From Todiramphus chloris collaris (taxonomy: Eukaryota; Chordata; Aves; Coraciiformes; Alcedinidae), in contig JANVCC010000062.1 in the NCBI GenBank assembly GCA_025345505.1, positions 13,866,809 through 13,930,808 on the forward strand: a stretch of 64,000 bases of DNA, given 5' to 3'. Position numbers and translations under genes: made by a program. Numbering within the stretch: position 1 is the stretch's first letter; every line of letters begins with the position of its first letter. The notes under the pieces were generated by a model. It worked only from the letters and a program-made list of their open reading frames with translations. It did not search any database and was not told the DNA's origin. Positions 26,801-43,683 of the stretch are shown piece by piece.

Positions 26801-29595
26801 ATACGGAGAATAAAGCGACACTATTTTTTTGATAATACTGCATTTTCCTCCGCAATTCACTCTTGGCAAAAAATAAAATATTATTCTGTACTGGGCTGCA
26901 ACTTTTGTGTAAGTGCAAGCAACAACTGCAGTATTTTTTTTAGATGAGCCACACTGATAGCTCTGTACTTCCTTGAGGCCTCTCTTCTTCTCACTGAACG
27001 AACTCCAGGGAATGGCATCATGTCGGGCTTTCCAGATGGATTATGTGAAGCCATAGCTCAATGTCATTTTCAATAGCAAGGCTCATAATTAAAGGTCAAA
27101 TAGTCACTTCATCTGCAATCAATCAATAGAAGAAGTACTAATACTAAGTACTAATCAATCAATGGCAAATGCACTAATAAAAGCCATGCATCAAATGTCC
27201 GCATATGTGTGTGCTCACATGTACTCTGCATATATGTGAGCAGGGAGAAGGAGAGAAAGAGAACAAAGTGTGGGTGAATATGCCAGAGGGCATTGTGAAT
27301 ACTGTATTTATCTTTGCTCCTTCTTTGCTCCTTCACTCATTAAGTGAAATACAAATAAACATTAGGATTTTCTGCCTATGTGATGCACTGTATTCAAAAA
27401 AACCTGCTGAAGCACCCACCTCTACGCAGCAACACCAGTTTGTGTTCCTAAGAAACACAAAGGCACCTACTCTCTGTAATTTGTCCTTACACAAACATGC
27501 CCTGCACTGTGATCTCTGAGACAAAAAGTGTGTCAACTGTTCTGTCTACAAAATAAAACCCAGCATATGGGAACAGCACTCATCTCCGTGCAGAGCAAGC
27601 ACTTATTCATGGATTCAACAGTGGAAGTGGCAGTTGGCCTCATGAGCATGCACTGCATGGGAATTAGTTGGTTTCATAATATGGTATGGGAGAAAGTGAC
27701 TTATAAAAGTCTTCTCATGCCTCTCCTATTACCACTTCTAAAGCTTTAAAGCTGTCAGCTCTTCTCCCACTTTAGTCGGTGCCATTCTCAGCTCCCCAGG
27801 GAACGGGCCAGATGCACCTATTTGGAGTTTCACCTGCCAAGCTGAGAGAAATCAGTTTCAAAGCGAAAGAACAAGTGTTGGGGGGTCATTTATACACTAG
27901 CAACAGAATCCTGAAGACAAACAAAGCAGAGCTCCACAATGGATGTGATACCAGACCCTGAGCTCCATTTGTGCTTTCAGGCATTGTAATGACAGAGGGA
28001 GAGGGAAAAACTCTCTCCACTACAAGAGAACAGAAGGTTTCTCCTCGCACTGTTTATAGCAAACACCTCTGGACAAGCAGAAATGTGACAGACTAACAAA
28101 GGAGTAAGAGGCCAAAGTGCCTAGGTCTGCTCTTGTTTCTGCTAAGATCAGGGTGGACAAGACTGTGCTGTGGATAGATTTAACTGTCATTCAGAAATGG
28201 CTGATCCTTAAAAACACATTCGATCTACTCCGCTTCCACCTTCAGTGAAGGAATAAATGCCGATTGCTCTGGTTAACCCTCCTGTTTACATCATCAGCTC
28301 AGGGGCATGCCTCACTACCGCTTTATAAACCCCATCCTCCCTATTTCCATGGAAATGCGTGTTTATGCAGCTCTGTCTTACCTGGAACTGGTACTAACAC
28401 TGAACAGAGTGGTCTCAAAAGCAGCCAGATTCATACCGAGCAGCGGCATGCCCATGGGGTGCACAGATGAGCATCTGGGCCCCTCAGGCTTACCCAAGAT
28501 GGGCTCCCAGGGACTGCCAAAAAGAGCATTTCCCCATCAGAGATGGTGCTTAATTCAGGACACGCTGCTGCTGGCCCCACACAAGACAAGTCTGGGAGCC
28601 TCAAAGAAACCTTGCCAATGATGAGCCTCTGAGAAGGAATACAGCAAAGGAAGCACAGGTCCCAACCACCCAGAGATCTCAACCCAGGCCCTGAGCAGTA
28701 TGGAAAGACAGTGCAAAAGTGCAAAGCCTAAGGAGTAATTACATCTTGTGACTAGCCTCCTAGGAGGAAAACTTGCTTTCCATGAGACATCAGCTCTTCA
28801 AGGATGGAAGTAAAGCAGTCTGTCCTGAAGCTGACAAACAGAACAGTCCGTAGCTGAGAAACAGCCTTGCAGTACTATGTTCCACCATCTACCTGCTTCA
28901 TTTCAACCTGCACGCTTATCCATGAGATATCTCCGTTAGCATGGTAAAAGCATGTGTGGCTGGGAAGAAGCTGTAGGAGTCAAGGTGAACAAAGTATTTT
29001 TCTTGGTGTGCTGGGGCAAAGAAAGCTGCAAAACACAAAGCCTGACTCATCAGGCTGTGCTAATGACAGCAGTAACTTGGAATTGGGGAAATGGGAGTCA
29101 AAAAGTCAAGCAAGCTAGGAAACTCCTCTAGTTCTTCTAAAGGAGAAAACAAAATATAAAAAGGAGAGGGTACTAGCAGAAGAAAAGTGAACAGACTCAG
29201 CTGTTTGCATAGGGTGTGGGTCGAGAAAGCCTGCATGAGGATGCTCAGTAAAGTGAGTAAAAGAAATGAAGAGTCCTTTATTTTTCTGGGTGCTGGTAAG
29301 CCCCTCTAGGACTTAAATATGTTAAAAAGGCTTTGTGCTTATTTTCGTAGTGTCATGACAAGCTGCAGAAGTATTCAACCGAGTGTACGTAAAACTATTT
29401 TCACTGGGGAATGAAGGGGAGACTTACACATTTGTGTTAAGTACAACCAGCATCTCTTCTGTTGTGTCCTAAGTTTATATGCATCTCCAAAGAACAAGTA
29501 CAGTAGTATGTTATGACTTACATGTGAAGTTCCTTTCTACAGAAGTGTGACTGCACTGAATATAATCTTACTTATTAGTTGAAGCTTCAGTTTCA

Positions 29596-30405
29596 TAGAA
29601 TATTTGGCTGAAAAAGGCATACTGTCATTTAATCTATGTTCTGCTCCAAGGCAGGATCAGCTCCAGCTATCTAATTCCTGTCTGAGGCTTGCCTAAAATG
29701 ATAGGAGATTTAAGACATAATAGGCAACATATTCCAAAGCTAAACTGGTTTACATTAGACAGGTTTCCCTGATTGTTCGATTAAGTCATCATCACTGTAA
29801 CAAAGTCCTTCCCTTTTCAAAGTCCACTGTGGAAGAGTTACTTTTTCCCCTTCTTTGCATCAATTTTTTATGCCTTTGTAGAGCACTACTGTATTTAAGC
29901 TGTCTTCTCAACAATCCCAATTGTTTCAACCTTCCTCCAGGGTCATGTTTTTGAAATCTATGATCATTCATGGCACTCTCCTCTGATCTCTTTCCTGTTG
30001 GTCCACATAATTTTTTAATTATGGAGCCCAAAACGTCATGCAAATGTCAAAAGCTGTAATGCTCTCAAGCCATACAACTGCATCTATTTCTCTGCAACCC
30101 ACAGGACCGCGTCAGAAAGGAAATTAGGTTAGTTTGCTATGGTAGACATTTGACAAATCTATGGGGCTGTCTCATTTCCTTGTTTCTTTCTACATTGTTA
30201 AAATAATTGATTTAAATGATTTGTTTCAGTAGTTTTCTACAAAATGAAGTTAAACTCACTGATCTACAATTCCTTGTCCCCTCCTCGTTTCCACTGTGAA
30301 AAAGCATTATGTGTTTGCCTTTTTCTTGTCTTCCAGGAACTCCTTCACTTCCCACAGACTTTCAAGGGCACTTCCTAACAGTTCTGCAGCACAGGCCTGG
30401 CTGAA
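29596..30405 (-). mobile_element. Ancient CR1/L3-like LINE relic
   Basis: On the plus strand this region follows, with heavy divergence, the reverse complement of the old amniote CR1 3' region. It starts with a CATAGAATAT tail, then CTGCTCCAAGGCAGGATCAG, ATTCCAAAGCTAAACTGG, CTGTCTTCTCAACAATCCCA, TTCAACCTTCCTCCAGGGTC and GGAGCCCAAAACG. Further out comes the more internal ORF2 part (GACAAATCTATGG, ATGAAGTTAAACTCACTGAT, GTTTGCCTTTTTCTTG). The order is collinear with the consensus pattern I know, with small indels and a poorly matching stretch near 30046-30150. It has the same orientation as SLC10A7. No open frame of note survives. Its age is far greater than that of the two other CR1 copies. Confidence 0.8.
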
Positions 30406-30611
30406 GCAAAGAACCCTGAGATGAGTTTCACTGTAGCAAACTGACTTGGAAAGCATCTCACCTAAGTGCTGGCTTGTTCTTCCCCTGTTTCAGGCTAAGT
30501 TCTTACCTGTGATATTGACACCCTAGCTGCGTTTGTCTTTAACAGAAACAGTCTTGAAAAGGCACATATTCAGCCACAAATGCTTTATCAAACACGTTTT
30601 TTCATATTTTG

Positions 30612-30629
30612 AAAAAAAAAAAAAAAAAA
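30612..30629 (+). repeat. Poly-A homopolymer, 18 bases
   Basis: This is a run of 18 A about 200 bases beyond the ancient CR1/L3-like relic. Confidence 0.93.
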
Positions 30630-31278
30630 GAAAATATTCAAACACTAGTCATTTAACTGACTGAACACAATGGGTGAAGCAGTAGCAAGTGCCTGTAAGC
30701 ATAACTGATTTCTGTGAATTGCCATTAGAATATGTTATCACTGAGAGGTTAGAAGCAACAAATATCTTAATTATGTTTTGATAAATTGATTTTAATAAAG
30801 AAAAAGATTTTGCTCATGTTAAGTAAAAGACAGGATTGTCTATTTATGGTTTCTGAATACACGTGCTTTGATTTTCACTTAAACATCCCAGCTTTTAGGT
30901 GTAAGCATCTGCTGTGACAACGGGCAGATAAAGCTTACAACCTTTTCAGTAAAAAGCCTGAAATTTTATCAGTGTTCAGTTAGGCAACAGAACAGAATGA
31001 GAACAGAAAGAAAAATCCAGCTTTCCATAAGTAGGGTGATCTTTCTGTACAACCACCAAAATCTCAGCTGAGAAGACTGTGTTGTCTATCCTATAGTAAG
31101 CATTTACTTTATCCGTGTAAGAATTTTATCCTACTATTAGTATACTGGTAGCATTACTTGTCACACTAAAACCAAAATCATTTAAGCAGAAAAGCCAGCA
31201 ACCAACAATTATTTTTTCAAACACAGCAAGGTATGAATGTTATTGTTGTTTTGCTCAAAAGCTTATCTCCTTACTTAC

Positions 31279-31352
31279 CCAGGGTGAGGGATTTGTGTGT
31301 GGAACAGAAAATGATAGCCACTGTGTCTGCTGGTGTGAAACTAGAGTTATTC
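31279..31352 (-). CDS. SLC10A7: SLC10A7 internal exon, 74 bp
   Basis: The first base completes an Arg codon. The exon then encodes 24 residues ([15 protein letters not shown] followed by CSTHKSLTL) and the first base of a Gly codon. The segment [18 protein letters not shown] is strongly conserved in SLC10A7 and related SLC10/BASS transporters and lies in the core of the fold. The acceptor is TTTCTTTTCTAG; the donor is G followed by GTAAGT. Phases 2 in and 1 out match the flanking exons. The segment reads NNSS where I recall NNSG in human. Confidence 0.97.
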
Positions 31353-32832
31353 CTAGAAAAGAAAGAGTTTTAATAACCTCTGATAGTAAAAACCTTCTTA
31401 AAACATCATCAATCAAATATATTACTTTGAGGATCCATATGCACATTCACATCACTTTGATCAGGTCTAGTGACAGAAATAATTCTACCCACAAATGAAC
31501 AGCAGTGTTTGATTTTTGTTTTTTTAAAAGCAGAATTGTTTTTCAGTTGTGGGAAACTCTCTAATGAATACACTCCCGTGTGAAGGAGAGGAATTCTGAA
31601 CACATGGTATGTAGGACACAACTTCATTCCAGTCAAGGTTATTTTTGCAAACACGCCGTATCACAGAGTGGCCGAGTTGCCTTGAAAAAAAGAGCATGAC
31701 CTATGATTTCTTCTCCTAGTATGTGATGTTGACAAAATGCTCAGTGTAGATAGTATATTAAGTCTACATTACGAGCACTGCTTAGTACATGTAGTTATCT
31801 TCTACTTCAGAGAAAAAACTGCACCCAAGGCTTTACACACTAGGACCAAGGCTGGGAAGGGTGGATAAATGACATGTATTGACTGGCCAATGGATTACCC
31901 TTTAGGTCCAAATTAGGAATCACTTTATGACATTCTAAATATTCACCATACTCTCCGAGCTGGTTACTACTTATGGCAATTTAGATTTTGCAGTTGGGAC
32001 ATATCTTCCCTCCCTCAGGTTAGGTCTAGCAGTTCAAAAGCTATTTAGAAATCCCTTCTAAGGTCAAGGTGTGATCTTGTCACGCAGAATTTTTTTTGTG
32101 GCACTAAAAAAGCCTAAGTAGCTCTAAGACATTGCACCCTTCTTTGTGGTTCTCCCTTACAGACATTGTTTAATTTATATAAAGCATATATCTGGACTCT
32201 GCTGTCACAGAGTGCTGACTCCAGTAAACCTCAGTGAGAGGACAATGGTGGATATTCTGATCTGCACTCAATTAACGCAATAAGCCATTGGCTAATACCA
32301 TTCTCATGGCACTGGTTTTTGAGAAGTGGATGTACAGCTGTTCTTCCTCGTTAGTATTTTAAAAGGAAAAATAAAAATCTAGCTCTACCAAACATTAGTT
32401 CAGGACAACTATCTTTTAAAAATCACCATATAAACCTCACAAATTTGACATATACAGAGAAGAGTGAATTGCCAGCCCAGCAAATGTATCTTAAGATGTA
32501 AAAAGTCAAACTGAGTTCTCTCTCTCATATGTCATCAGCATGTCTGCAGGGCAAATTATACCTTCAGTGACATCTGTGCAAATCCATTTTTTTCAGTGGA
32601 TGAGGTATAGCAGTGATTGATTGAGATTTAACAACTCTGTAATTAACATACAAGAAAGGACAGAATTCAGGTCCTACTCCTTGAGCCTATGAAACTCTAC
32701 CAGAGAAAATGCAGTAAAGGACAATATGAAATACCAAAATGAGGTCACCCCTACTCACAAACCTGCTCATACACATTTGCATAAACAATATCACCCAAAC
32801 CAAACATTCAAAGGTTCTGATTCAGCACATAC
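31353..32832 (-). other. SLC10A7: SLC10A7 intron, about 1.5 kb
   Basis: This short intron lies between the 52-bp and 74-bp exons. The sequence is AT-rich, with nothing beyond the splice sites that I can assign. Confidence 0.93.
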
Positions 32833-32884
32833 CTTGTAGAGAAGAGGAAAGTCAAAAACATGAAGCTCATCTGTATAGAAAATA
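32833..32884 (-). CDS. SLC10A7: SLC10A7 internal exon, 52 bp
   Basis: The exon completes a split Ile codon, then encodes FSIQMSFMFLTFLFST and the first two bases of an Arg codon. It finishes the membrane helix begun in the previous exon. The acceptor is TTTCTCTTTCAG; the donor is AG followed by GTATGT. Phases 1 in and 2 out agree with both neighbours. Compared with the human sequence as I remember it, there are conservative hydrophobic changes (for example L to M after IQ). At 52 bp it would not be recognised without the neighbouring exons. Confidence 0.96.
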
Positions 32885-35761
<2,877 letters not shown>

Positions 35762-37469
35762 TCACAAAGTGAATCTGACAGCGGAAAGACACACAGAGAA
35801 GAGAGTAATTTGGATGACGGCCACAGTGGATTTCAAAGCTTCCCTGCCACACAACTCTTCTTCTGGGGAATTTAACATTTGTAGTGCAACTTCCACTGGG
35901 TGTCCATAATGAGAGTATATTTTCAAGTACATTCAAATCCATCCTTAATCATGCCAAATGTTCTTTGCTAGCTGTCACCGAGACATGCCCATTAAGCCTC
36001 CCCAAAGTTTATCTCCTCTGCTGATACTAATGGATGTATGTAATTATCACAGTCCCCTTTGCATCAACAGACAATTCCAAGTGCAACTTTGGGAATCTTA
36101 AAAATCTGACATCTTCAGGAATTTCATGATGGTAGATAATCGAAAGTGATCCATGGAACATTTTAATATTTAAATAGCTAGCGATGCACCAGAAGTTTTT
36201 AATTAAATTATAACTCAAGCTTGAAAAGCAAAAGTGCATGTGTTGTGGGAGTTTAAATAATTTAAACTCTGAATATCCAGAGTTTTTTGTAAATCCAAAG
36301 ACAAATGCCATTTGCACGCTTTTAGAATACCAGAATTAGCACATGAAAACAAGGAAACCTACTGTACTTAGTGGAACTTTTGCACTTTCAGGAAACAGAA
36401 TTTGTAGTTGTTTTTCAATAATTTTTTAGAAACAAATATAAATTTTAAAGTAACTTCAACTTTCAAATTATGCCTAACAGTACAGAACTAAGCCTCAGTA
36501 GATACAATGCATCTATTTCGGCCCCGCCTGGGGATCTGCTTTTCATTTTACTCTTTGCTTTATATGGTTTAAAAAAAACTTTTTAAAGCTTTTATCATAC
36601 AACTTCTGTTAATTTTTCAGCAATCACATTATCTTGCCTAATTTCTCTTGAGAGCTCCCGATGTTCTCTGTTACCATCCTACTTTAGAAACAACTGCACA
36701 AGATCCTGAAACATTTCTACCAGAGGGCTCTAAAGGTGTCTCATTATCTTCCCATAGCGGTACCATTAATAAACATCAGCACTATCACCTTAATAAACCA
36801 GAAGATTTTAGAGGTATTCAAGATTTATATCAAAGCATCATCACTAATGCTGCCATAGGACCATTTCACACTGTGTGAAATGCGGGGCTGACCTGGCAGC
36901 CATCAGTTTTTCTCACTGCTTTCCCAGTTTGCCTGCAAGTCTCTCAACTGGGGAGTCCTGGAAGCAGCTATCCCAGTCACCACAGCAAACAGAGTTCACT
37001 GACCACGTGGCAGGGCACACACCGAAAATTTGGCACATGGGGTTCACACAAAACTAAGCAGGCTGAAGGCCACCACTTACCTCCCAGCACTCCTAAGCTT
37101 CCTGCTGATGAATAGTAACAGGTTTACAGGAAACCATGTAAGGGAATTCACAACACCCCAGTGAAAACACTCAACTTTAATATGTCACACTTGCCAGATG
37201 TTAAAGGGAGAACACAACTCAGAATATACGGCCAGACTTCTGAAAGAGCACTTAATAGAGCTCCTTCAGCCACCTCCTAGGTAGGGTAGGAATAAGACCC
37301 TGCATTGATGAGAGAGAGAGAAGAAAGCTTGGTGAAGATATTTAGTGTGGAATACATCAAATGGAAAGATCAGTTTAGTCTAATCTGAGCAAATTTGGGA
37401 ACCTGTAATTATCATAAGCAAAACCCAAAAGTCTTCCACCTCTCAAGTGATTCTTTTCTAAGGGAGTTT

Positions 37470-37487
37470 AAAAAAAAAAAAAAAAAA
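37470..37487 (+). repeat. Poly-A homopolymer, about 18 bases
   Basis: This is a run of A following GGGAGTTT in the intron between the 84-bp and 166-bp exons. Confidence 0.93.
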
Positions 37488-40400
37488 TCTTAATTATCCC
37501 CTAAATTAAGGTCACATTGGTGAAAAATAAAAGCTACTTAAGACCACCTATTTATTTATGGTCCTTCCAGAAGATTTGTAGTGAAAGCAACGAGACGTTG
37601 AAAAAGAAAAGTGTTGGTTAATTATGCCACAGTACAACTTATACTGGAGATATTTATTATGAAAACTATAACCTTGTGTGTTGTTATTATCACAGACATG
37701 ACAATAACAACTTCATACACATTTATCATGGACTGTCATAGAAAAGCAAAAACCTTTCAAAACTAAAAATGCAAGCAGTATTTCAATATAAATCAATTTT
37801 ATAAATTTTCTAAAGCAGTGTTTCAGTGTAAGTCAATTTAAAGATTTCCTCAAAATCTTCCACCAGCTGACAGCTTTTTTTAAATATCCACCTCTGTCTG
37901 GTCCGGAATTACTGTGAATCAACAACTGTAAATACTGGTACAGCTTCTTACTGCACACTCTATTTCTTTTTTAAATGGCTTAGTTGGACCCTATACAGAA
38001 CAAAACTGTGGCTTCAGGAAATCATCTAACCTATCCAGTGTCATGCTAAAACTGTACTGTCAGAACACAGACAAAATAAATCCTCTCTAACACAGAACCC
38101 TATACATTTTGGTCTTCTCACAAAGTTCAAGAAGAGCTATAATTTCAGAGGTCAATTCAGCCCATGATCCCTGACCCAAGGCAATGTAAATTCTTGTAAC
38201 TTAAGAGGGGAGAAATATAACCCTACAGGTATCTGTAAAAACTCAACTGGATTTTTCACAGGGAAGCTCACATCAGTTTATTCATTTTGACTGAAAAACA
38301 ATCCATTTGTTACTTATTCATGCCCTGCAGAGTTGTTTCAGGACAAGGATGCTTTGAAAGCCTTTTAATTCTTAACCCAATTCTATAACTTTTCAGGGTT
38401 AACACAGAGCTGGAAAAAAAAAAAAGTGAAGATTTGTAGTGAAATAACTATAAATCCCACAAATATAATAACACCACCACACAATAAAGTACAGAGGCAG
38501 GCAGGCAGAGAACCCTGTTGTTCTGAGGTGCCGGCACTCTCTGACAAAGTCTAACAGAGGTTGAAAAGCCACAAGCAACACAGATTGAAATGATTAAATA
38601 AAGAATCTCACAGGTAATTTGGAGCCTTGGTAGAGATATTAAGCTCCATTTGTCTGCTAACGCAGCAAAAGCCAACACAATCATTTTAGCAAGTTATGGC
38701 CTGTACGAAGCACGCCGGGCTCAGGCACCAGACCAGTGTGCCACCCCTCAGCTGAAATAACAAAGACCAGTTTTTCTAAGCGCACACCAGTACACGGGTG
38801 ACAATGGAGGGACAATACTGTGTTTGTTTCTCAAACAGTTGAGAAAGCATCTGAGCTGATACTGAGCTCCTGTGAAAAGCTGAACTAACAGCCTGGTGTA
38901 GAAATACGAGCAACTGACATCCAGAATAGATTCATCAGAGCAGCACGCTGATGGGAAAGAGCAAAAGGTGGAGTGCTCTTCAGATGCAATAGTTCCACAG
39001 TTCCTAGTGAAAGGAAACTCCTCACATAAAAAATACAGTTAACAGCAACATCTTAGGAGGGCGAGGAGAGGCAGGCAGAGAAGTTGGAAGCATAATCATT
39101 GTGTGGAACAAAGGCATTTTAAAACGCACTTTCCAGGGGGAAATGCTGCAGGACACTACCATGTTGCAGAGGATGCACCACTTGTAAGGTACAAAGGCCT
39201 TGAAACCTGTATCCCTGCTGAGGCTCCTGCAGAATTTCTTCTGCAAGGAGGGCTGTGGAGCCTCTGGTCCTGTGGTGGAGGTCACATTAGGTATGACAAA
39301 CTGCAAAGATCTTGATGCAGATTGAAATGCCAGCCCCAAAAAGCAGGGAATGCCTGATGGCTGACCTGGAGGTTGCATATGAAAGAACAGTGCACAGTGA
39401 ATCCTTCCCTCAAACTGATGTTTAGTGGAAAGAAGAGAGCAAGAGAAGCAAAACTTTGTGCGTTTTTTGTATACTTTGGTATTTTATAAATAACCTGCAT
39501 GATGAGAGATAATGATAAAGAAAAGTTAGACAATAAAAGAAGATCAACATGTCCATCAGGCAACTGCCTCCTGGTGACTACATCCTGGAAATTTCTGAAG
39601 TTTTTTAGAAAAGCATCAGCTCGATTGTGCGTCAAAACACAGTTCCAAGCTCAAAATTTCCTCTTGTCCAGGTTTTAATTTTTAAGAACAACAGAATGTA
39701 ATTACACATGGATTAACAGTATTGTCCCCATTTCAATTTAGTTCTTCTACCAGAATGGTTATATCTGCAGTATTTTACATCCAGACTGCTCTGTATCCTG
39801 CCATAACCTCCTTGTCTCAATACCAGCCTCCCCAGGCAAACGGGTTAGCTGCTCATCTGCTTAATCCACTTAACATCCACTGCATAAGGAAACACAATGT
39901 GCTATTCCAGGAAAGCAGGTAAACAATGCTCACCTGTTACAAGATCATACATCAAAATAGCAGAAGATACGTTATAGAAAAAACATTCACTTATCTAATG
40001 GTACCTTCATAACAGTGACACTGTATACCCAGAGAAATTTGTCACTAAAACAGAGCAGGCAGGTGGAAACAGTTTAGCTGAAGCTCTGGATGTACAAAAT
40101 AAAAAATGCAATAAACAATGTAATTCATTAATGTTCATTATTAATTGAACTAAATAGGGCAAGGAGTAGAATAATTTCTGATACTTTTAATACAGTATGT
40201 CTTTTAAAAATTATCCAGATCTTCATTTTACTTTTTAATTTAATTTAAATCCATGAAGAAGTGAAAAAACTCAAGGGAAATGGTTATGAAGTCACTTCTT
40301 CTATTCCCATTATACACAAGAGAGTATCTCTTGGCACTTACACCATTACACAAAGTAGCTTTTTCCTGTTCCATCAACTTTTTGGGACCGATTTAATCTT

Positions 40401-42122
40401 GAACAGAATATGCAATGTTTTTACTGCACTTCCCCCCCTTTTGTTGATTAAGTATTGGTAGGCACTTCTAAATACCCGGACACAGCACCTGGGGCTTTAC
40501 CGTTTGAACACAAAGAGCACAAGTCACTTTTTCCTTATGTTGAAACACATAGTGGAAACAATCTGAAACTATGCTGGATTATCTCTATACTCAAATGCAG
40601 CAGTTACTATATTTACTTTGTCTCTTAAGGTGAGATTTCTACGTCATTCTTAACTGACGTTACTACTACTCATAGCAACAGGCCTTTGCAATGAACTCTG
40701 CAATGCACAGTTCTCTTTTGAGAAAGCTTTGAGCCAGGCTACATATATTCAAGAACTTCTCGATATCTCTTCTTACCTATTGATGGCAAAGCAAGAAAAA
40801 GGACTGCATTCAGTGAAGCTTGGAAGACTTGAAAGGTGGAAAAAAATGAGCTAAGATGATAGCAATTATGAAAACCAGCAGAAAGAATCAGATGCTGGGA
40901 CGGAAGGGAGATTATGAGGGTTGTAGAAATGACATAAATAAGATAAAACATCCTTCACAGGTTTGTATAGCATAGCTATCCCCCATACAGCCACGGTCTG
41001 CATCACAGTTCAAATGCACAGACCTTCTTCCAAAGCAGAATTCCTATCCCTTCGGCCAGACCCTGTCCTGGTGATTTCACAGGGGCCGTACCTGGGTGAA
41101 GGCACGCACTCACTTTTTCTTCTGTACTGCTAGAAAGCCCCAAACTTCCTCCTTGTTCAATCACCTCTTTATATCTTCTAGGACATTAACAAATGTCAAA
41201 TCTATCCTTATTCCAGGGAGTGTGCAATCTAGTATTTCTTTTCTGAAAATGCATGGAAAAAACCCCACATTTTTGCAATCTGTGGAAAAAAAAAACCAAA
41301 ATCTTTTTTACAAGCATCTTGTTTTCTTTCCTCATCTTACGAAACTCCCCTAAAAGCCATCTTACTCCATTATGTCAGCCAGTGTACTCCCGAGAGATAA
41401 CTCCTGACATGTATATGCCTTCCAAGCAAGCTTTATAAAACCCACACGAGGCCCTTTTCAAAATTAACTTTCACATTTTGGGGTAATTTACAACTGTTGC
41501 TTTAAAAGCTTACAAACAGGTGCAAGATGGCAAAAATGTAAAGGAAGCCTGTAGCAGCGGTCCACGCTTTCCTCATGTTCTGTAGAGACCAGGTTCTGTC
41601 CCCTGTTTGAGGCAAGAGCCCGAAGGGAGCGAGCTGTGGTCTGAAGGCTGCTTATCTGCCAGCTCAGTTTTCTGCAACAAGCTTCTAGAAGCGCTCATCT
41701 CCCAGGGTACCACTCTTCCTCCCTGATGCTCTCCTGGACTTTGAAGAAAAAGTAGAGCTACTTCCATGTGGATTTAAGTTACAAGAACAAAAGGATCTGA
41801 CACTGTTCCGTTTTTAGAACAGTTTCTTTAACTGTTGTTTTCCCCACCCACCCACTATAAACAAGCACGAGGCTTAGCTGAGTAGCTCCTTCTACTCCCC
41901 ACCAACTGGCACTTACCTTTCCCTTTCAATTTCTATTCTTAAAAAATAAATACATTGCTGAGCTTTTTAGTTTCAATTTCACTGACAACTTGTATTGCAA
42001 CATAGCACCCTCTTAGCGTTGTATTTATAAGCACACCTCCCAAATGGTGATAGGGTTCTGGAACACTTCGGGCAATGACGCAGAAGGCACTTAAAATCCT
42101 TTACTTGTAGGACATCAAGATT

Positions 42123-42139
42123 TTGTGTGTGTGTGTGTG
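42123..42139 (+). repeat. TG dinucleotide microsatellite
   Basis: This is a run of about eight TG units preceded by TTTT in the intron between the 84-bp and 166-bp exons. Confidence 0.9.
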
Positions 42140-43579
42140 ACTGGATTCAGCGAGGGTTGCTACAACTGTCTTCATTTTATAGATTTGGGAAGAACTACTT
42201 AGAATCATAACATTAATTTTAGCTTTAGTTAAGGTCTGTTTAATGTGAAGCGCCCACTTTACGCTGGCAGACAAATTACCAATGGGGCAACTAGAGAATG
42301 CATGAATGATAATGTACAGACAAGCTTTTTATTATTTATTCATAGAAAACAGTGGGTTTTGGTGTGCTGCTTTGAAAAATGTTCAAACTAGTAGAATATA
42401 ATGAAAGCACAGTGAAAATTCTATTTCATTAACATTTAATCATAAATCGCTCTAATATAAAACATAAAATAAAAGTCTGTCATAAGCACTTAGGTGTAGA
42501 GAATGGAGAAAGTCTGCAAAAAGGGAGAAGGAAATATTGCCATGGTTTTCACTGTTCCTGTTATCTGTCACTTCAGAATAAAAAAAATATAAGCAAAGAA
42601 ACAACAGTCTTCAGCCAAATCTCACAACTGGTCACGAAGAAAACACTTAGACATTTCTCAAAACCTTGCATTTGGCTGGCTAAAAGCATTACCAACATCT
42701 ACAGACAAGGAAATCACTATTTTTGCAAAATCACAACCACTCAGGAGCGGCAATCTTCATCAGAACTCTGCTACACAGGAAAAAAATAATCAGAACTTCA
42801 AGCTGTCAGAGCAAATTCAAAAATCTTTTCCATGAAACGTCTATTACCGTGTTTATCGTATAACAAGTACTCTCAAATTCCCCTTAGAGGAATACAAGAG
42901 TGGTGCACAAATAACAAGCTCTTACTACAGATCTTCAAGGCTTAGAGAACATTAGATTCTTTATAAAATACTATAGATCATGACTCTTTTCAAGACCTCA
43001 TCAGAGGGGTCTTATTCATTACTCTATAAATACAACCACAATATTACACTAACGATACTGATTTGAGTAAGATCATAGTGCCAATAACAGCAGACATCAG
43101 TAGGCACAGGGGATGCAGGCCAGAAGTGTGTTTTAGGTTTAGACAACCTGTGTGTCCCTGCCATTCTCCTTACTGAAGGCCATCTCTCGGGACCTGCTAT
43201 CTGTAAGGCTCAGTGCCTTTCTGGTATCGCAGCATCTTCCTCCTCCTTTAACAGTTCTTTCTTTACCGAACAAATGGCAGCCACTACCTGAGCAGAGCCT
43301 GCACCTACAGCCCCTGACACATTTCAATGCCAGGAGCTAGAAAAGAGTGACTCCTGTCAACGGCAGTCTTGCCACAATGAAAAACTGTTGGAGAAACAGT
43401 AGAAAACATGCATCCATTACACTATTGTGACTTCTTTCTCCCAGCCATCATTAAAAATTATGACAAGTCAGCCAAGCAACCAAAACTCTTGATACATTTT
43501 GCCATAAAGCACACAAAAACCTCCAAACAAAAAACTAAAAGCACCTTCTCATCTACTTTGCTTATATCCCAGGGGCTGC

Positions 43580-43652
43580 TCAGACAGTCAGCTCTGCAGC
43601 ATGCTCAGGAAGTGAGCATTTAGGCAACACAGGTTTTCCCAGAGGCGAGATT

Positions 43653-43683
<31 letters not shown>

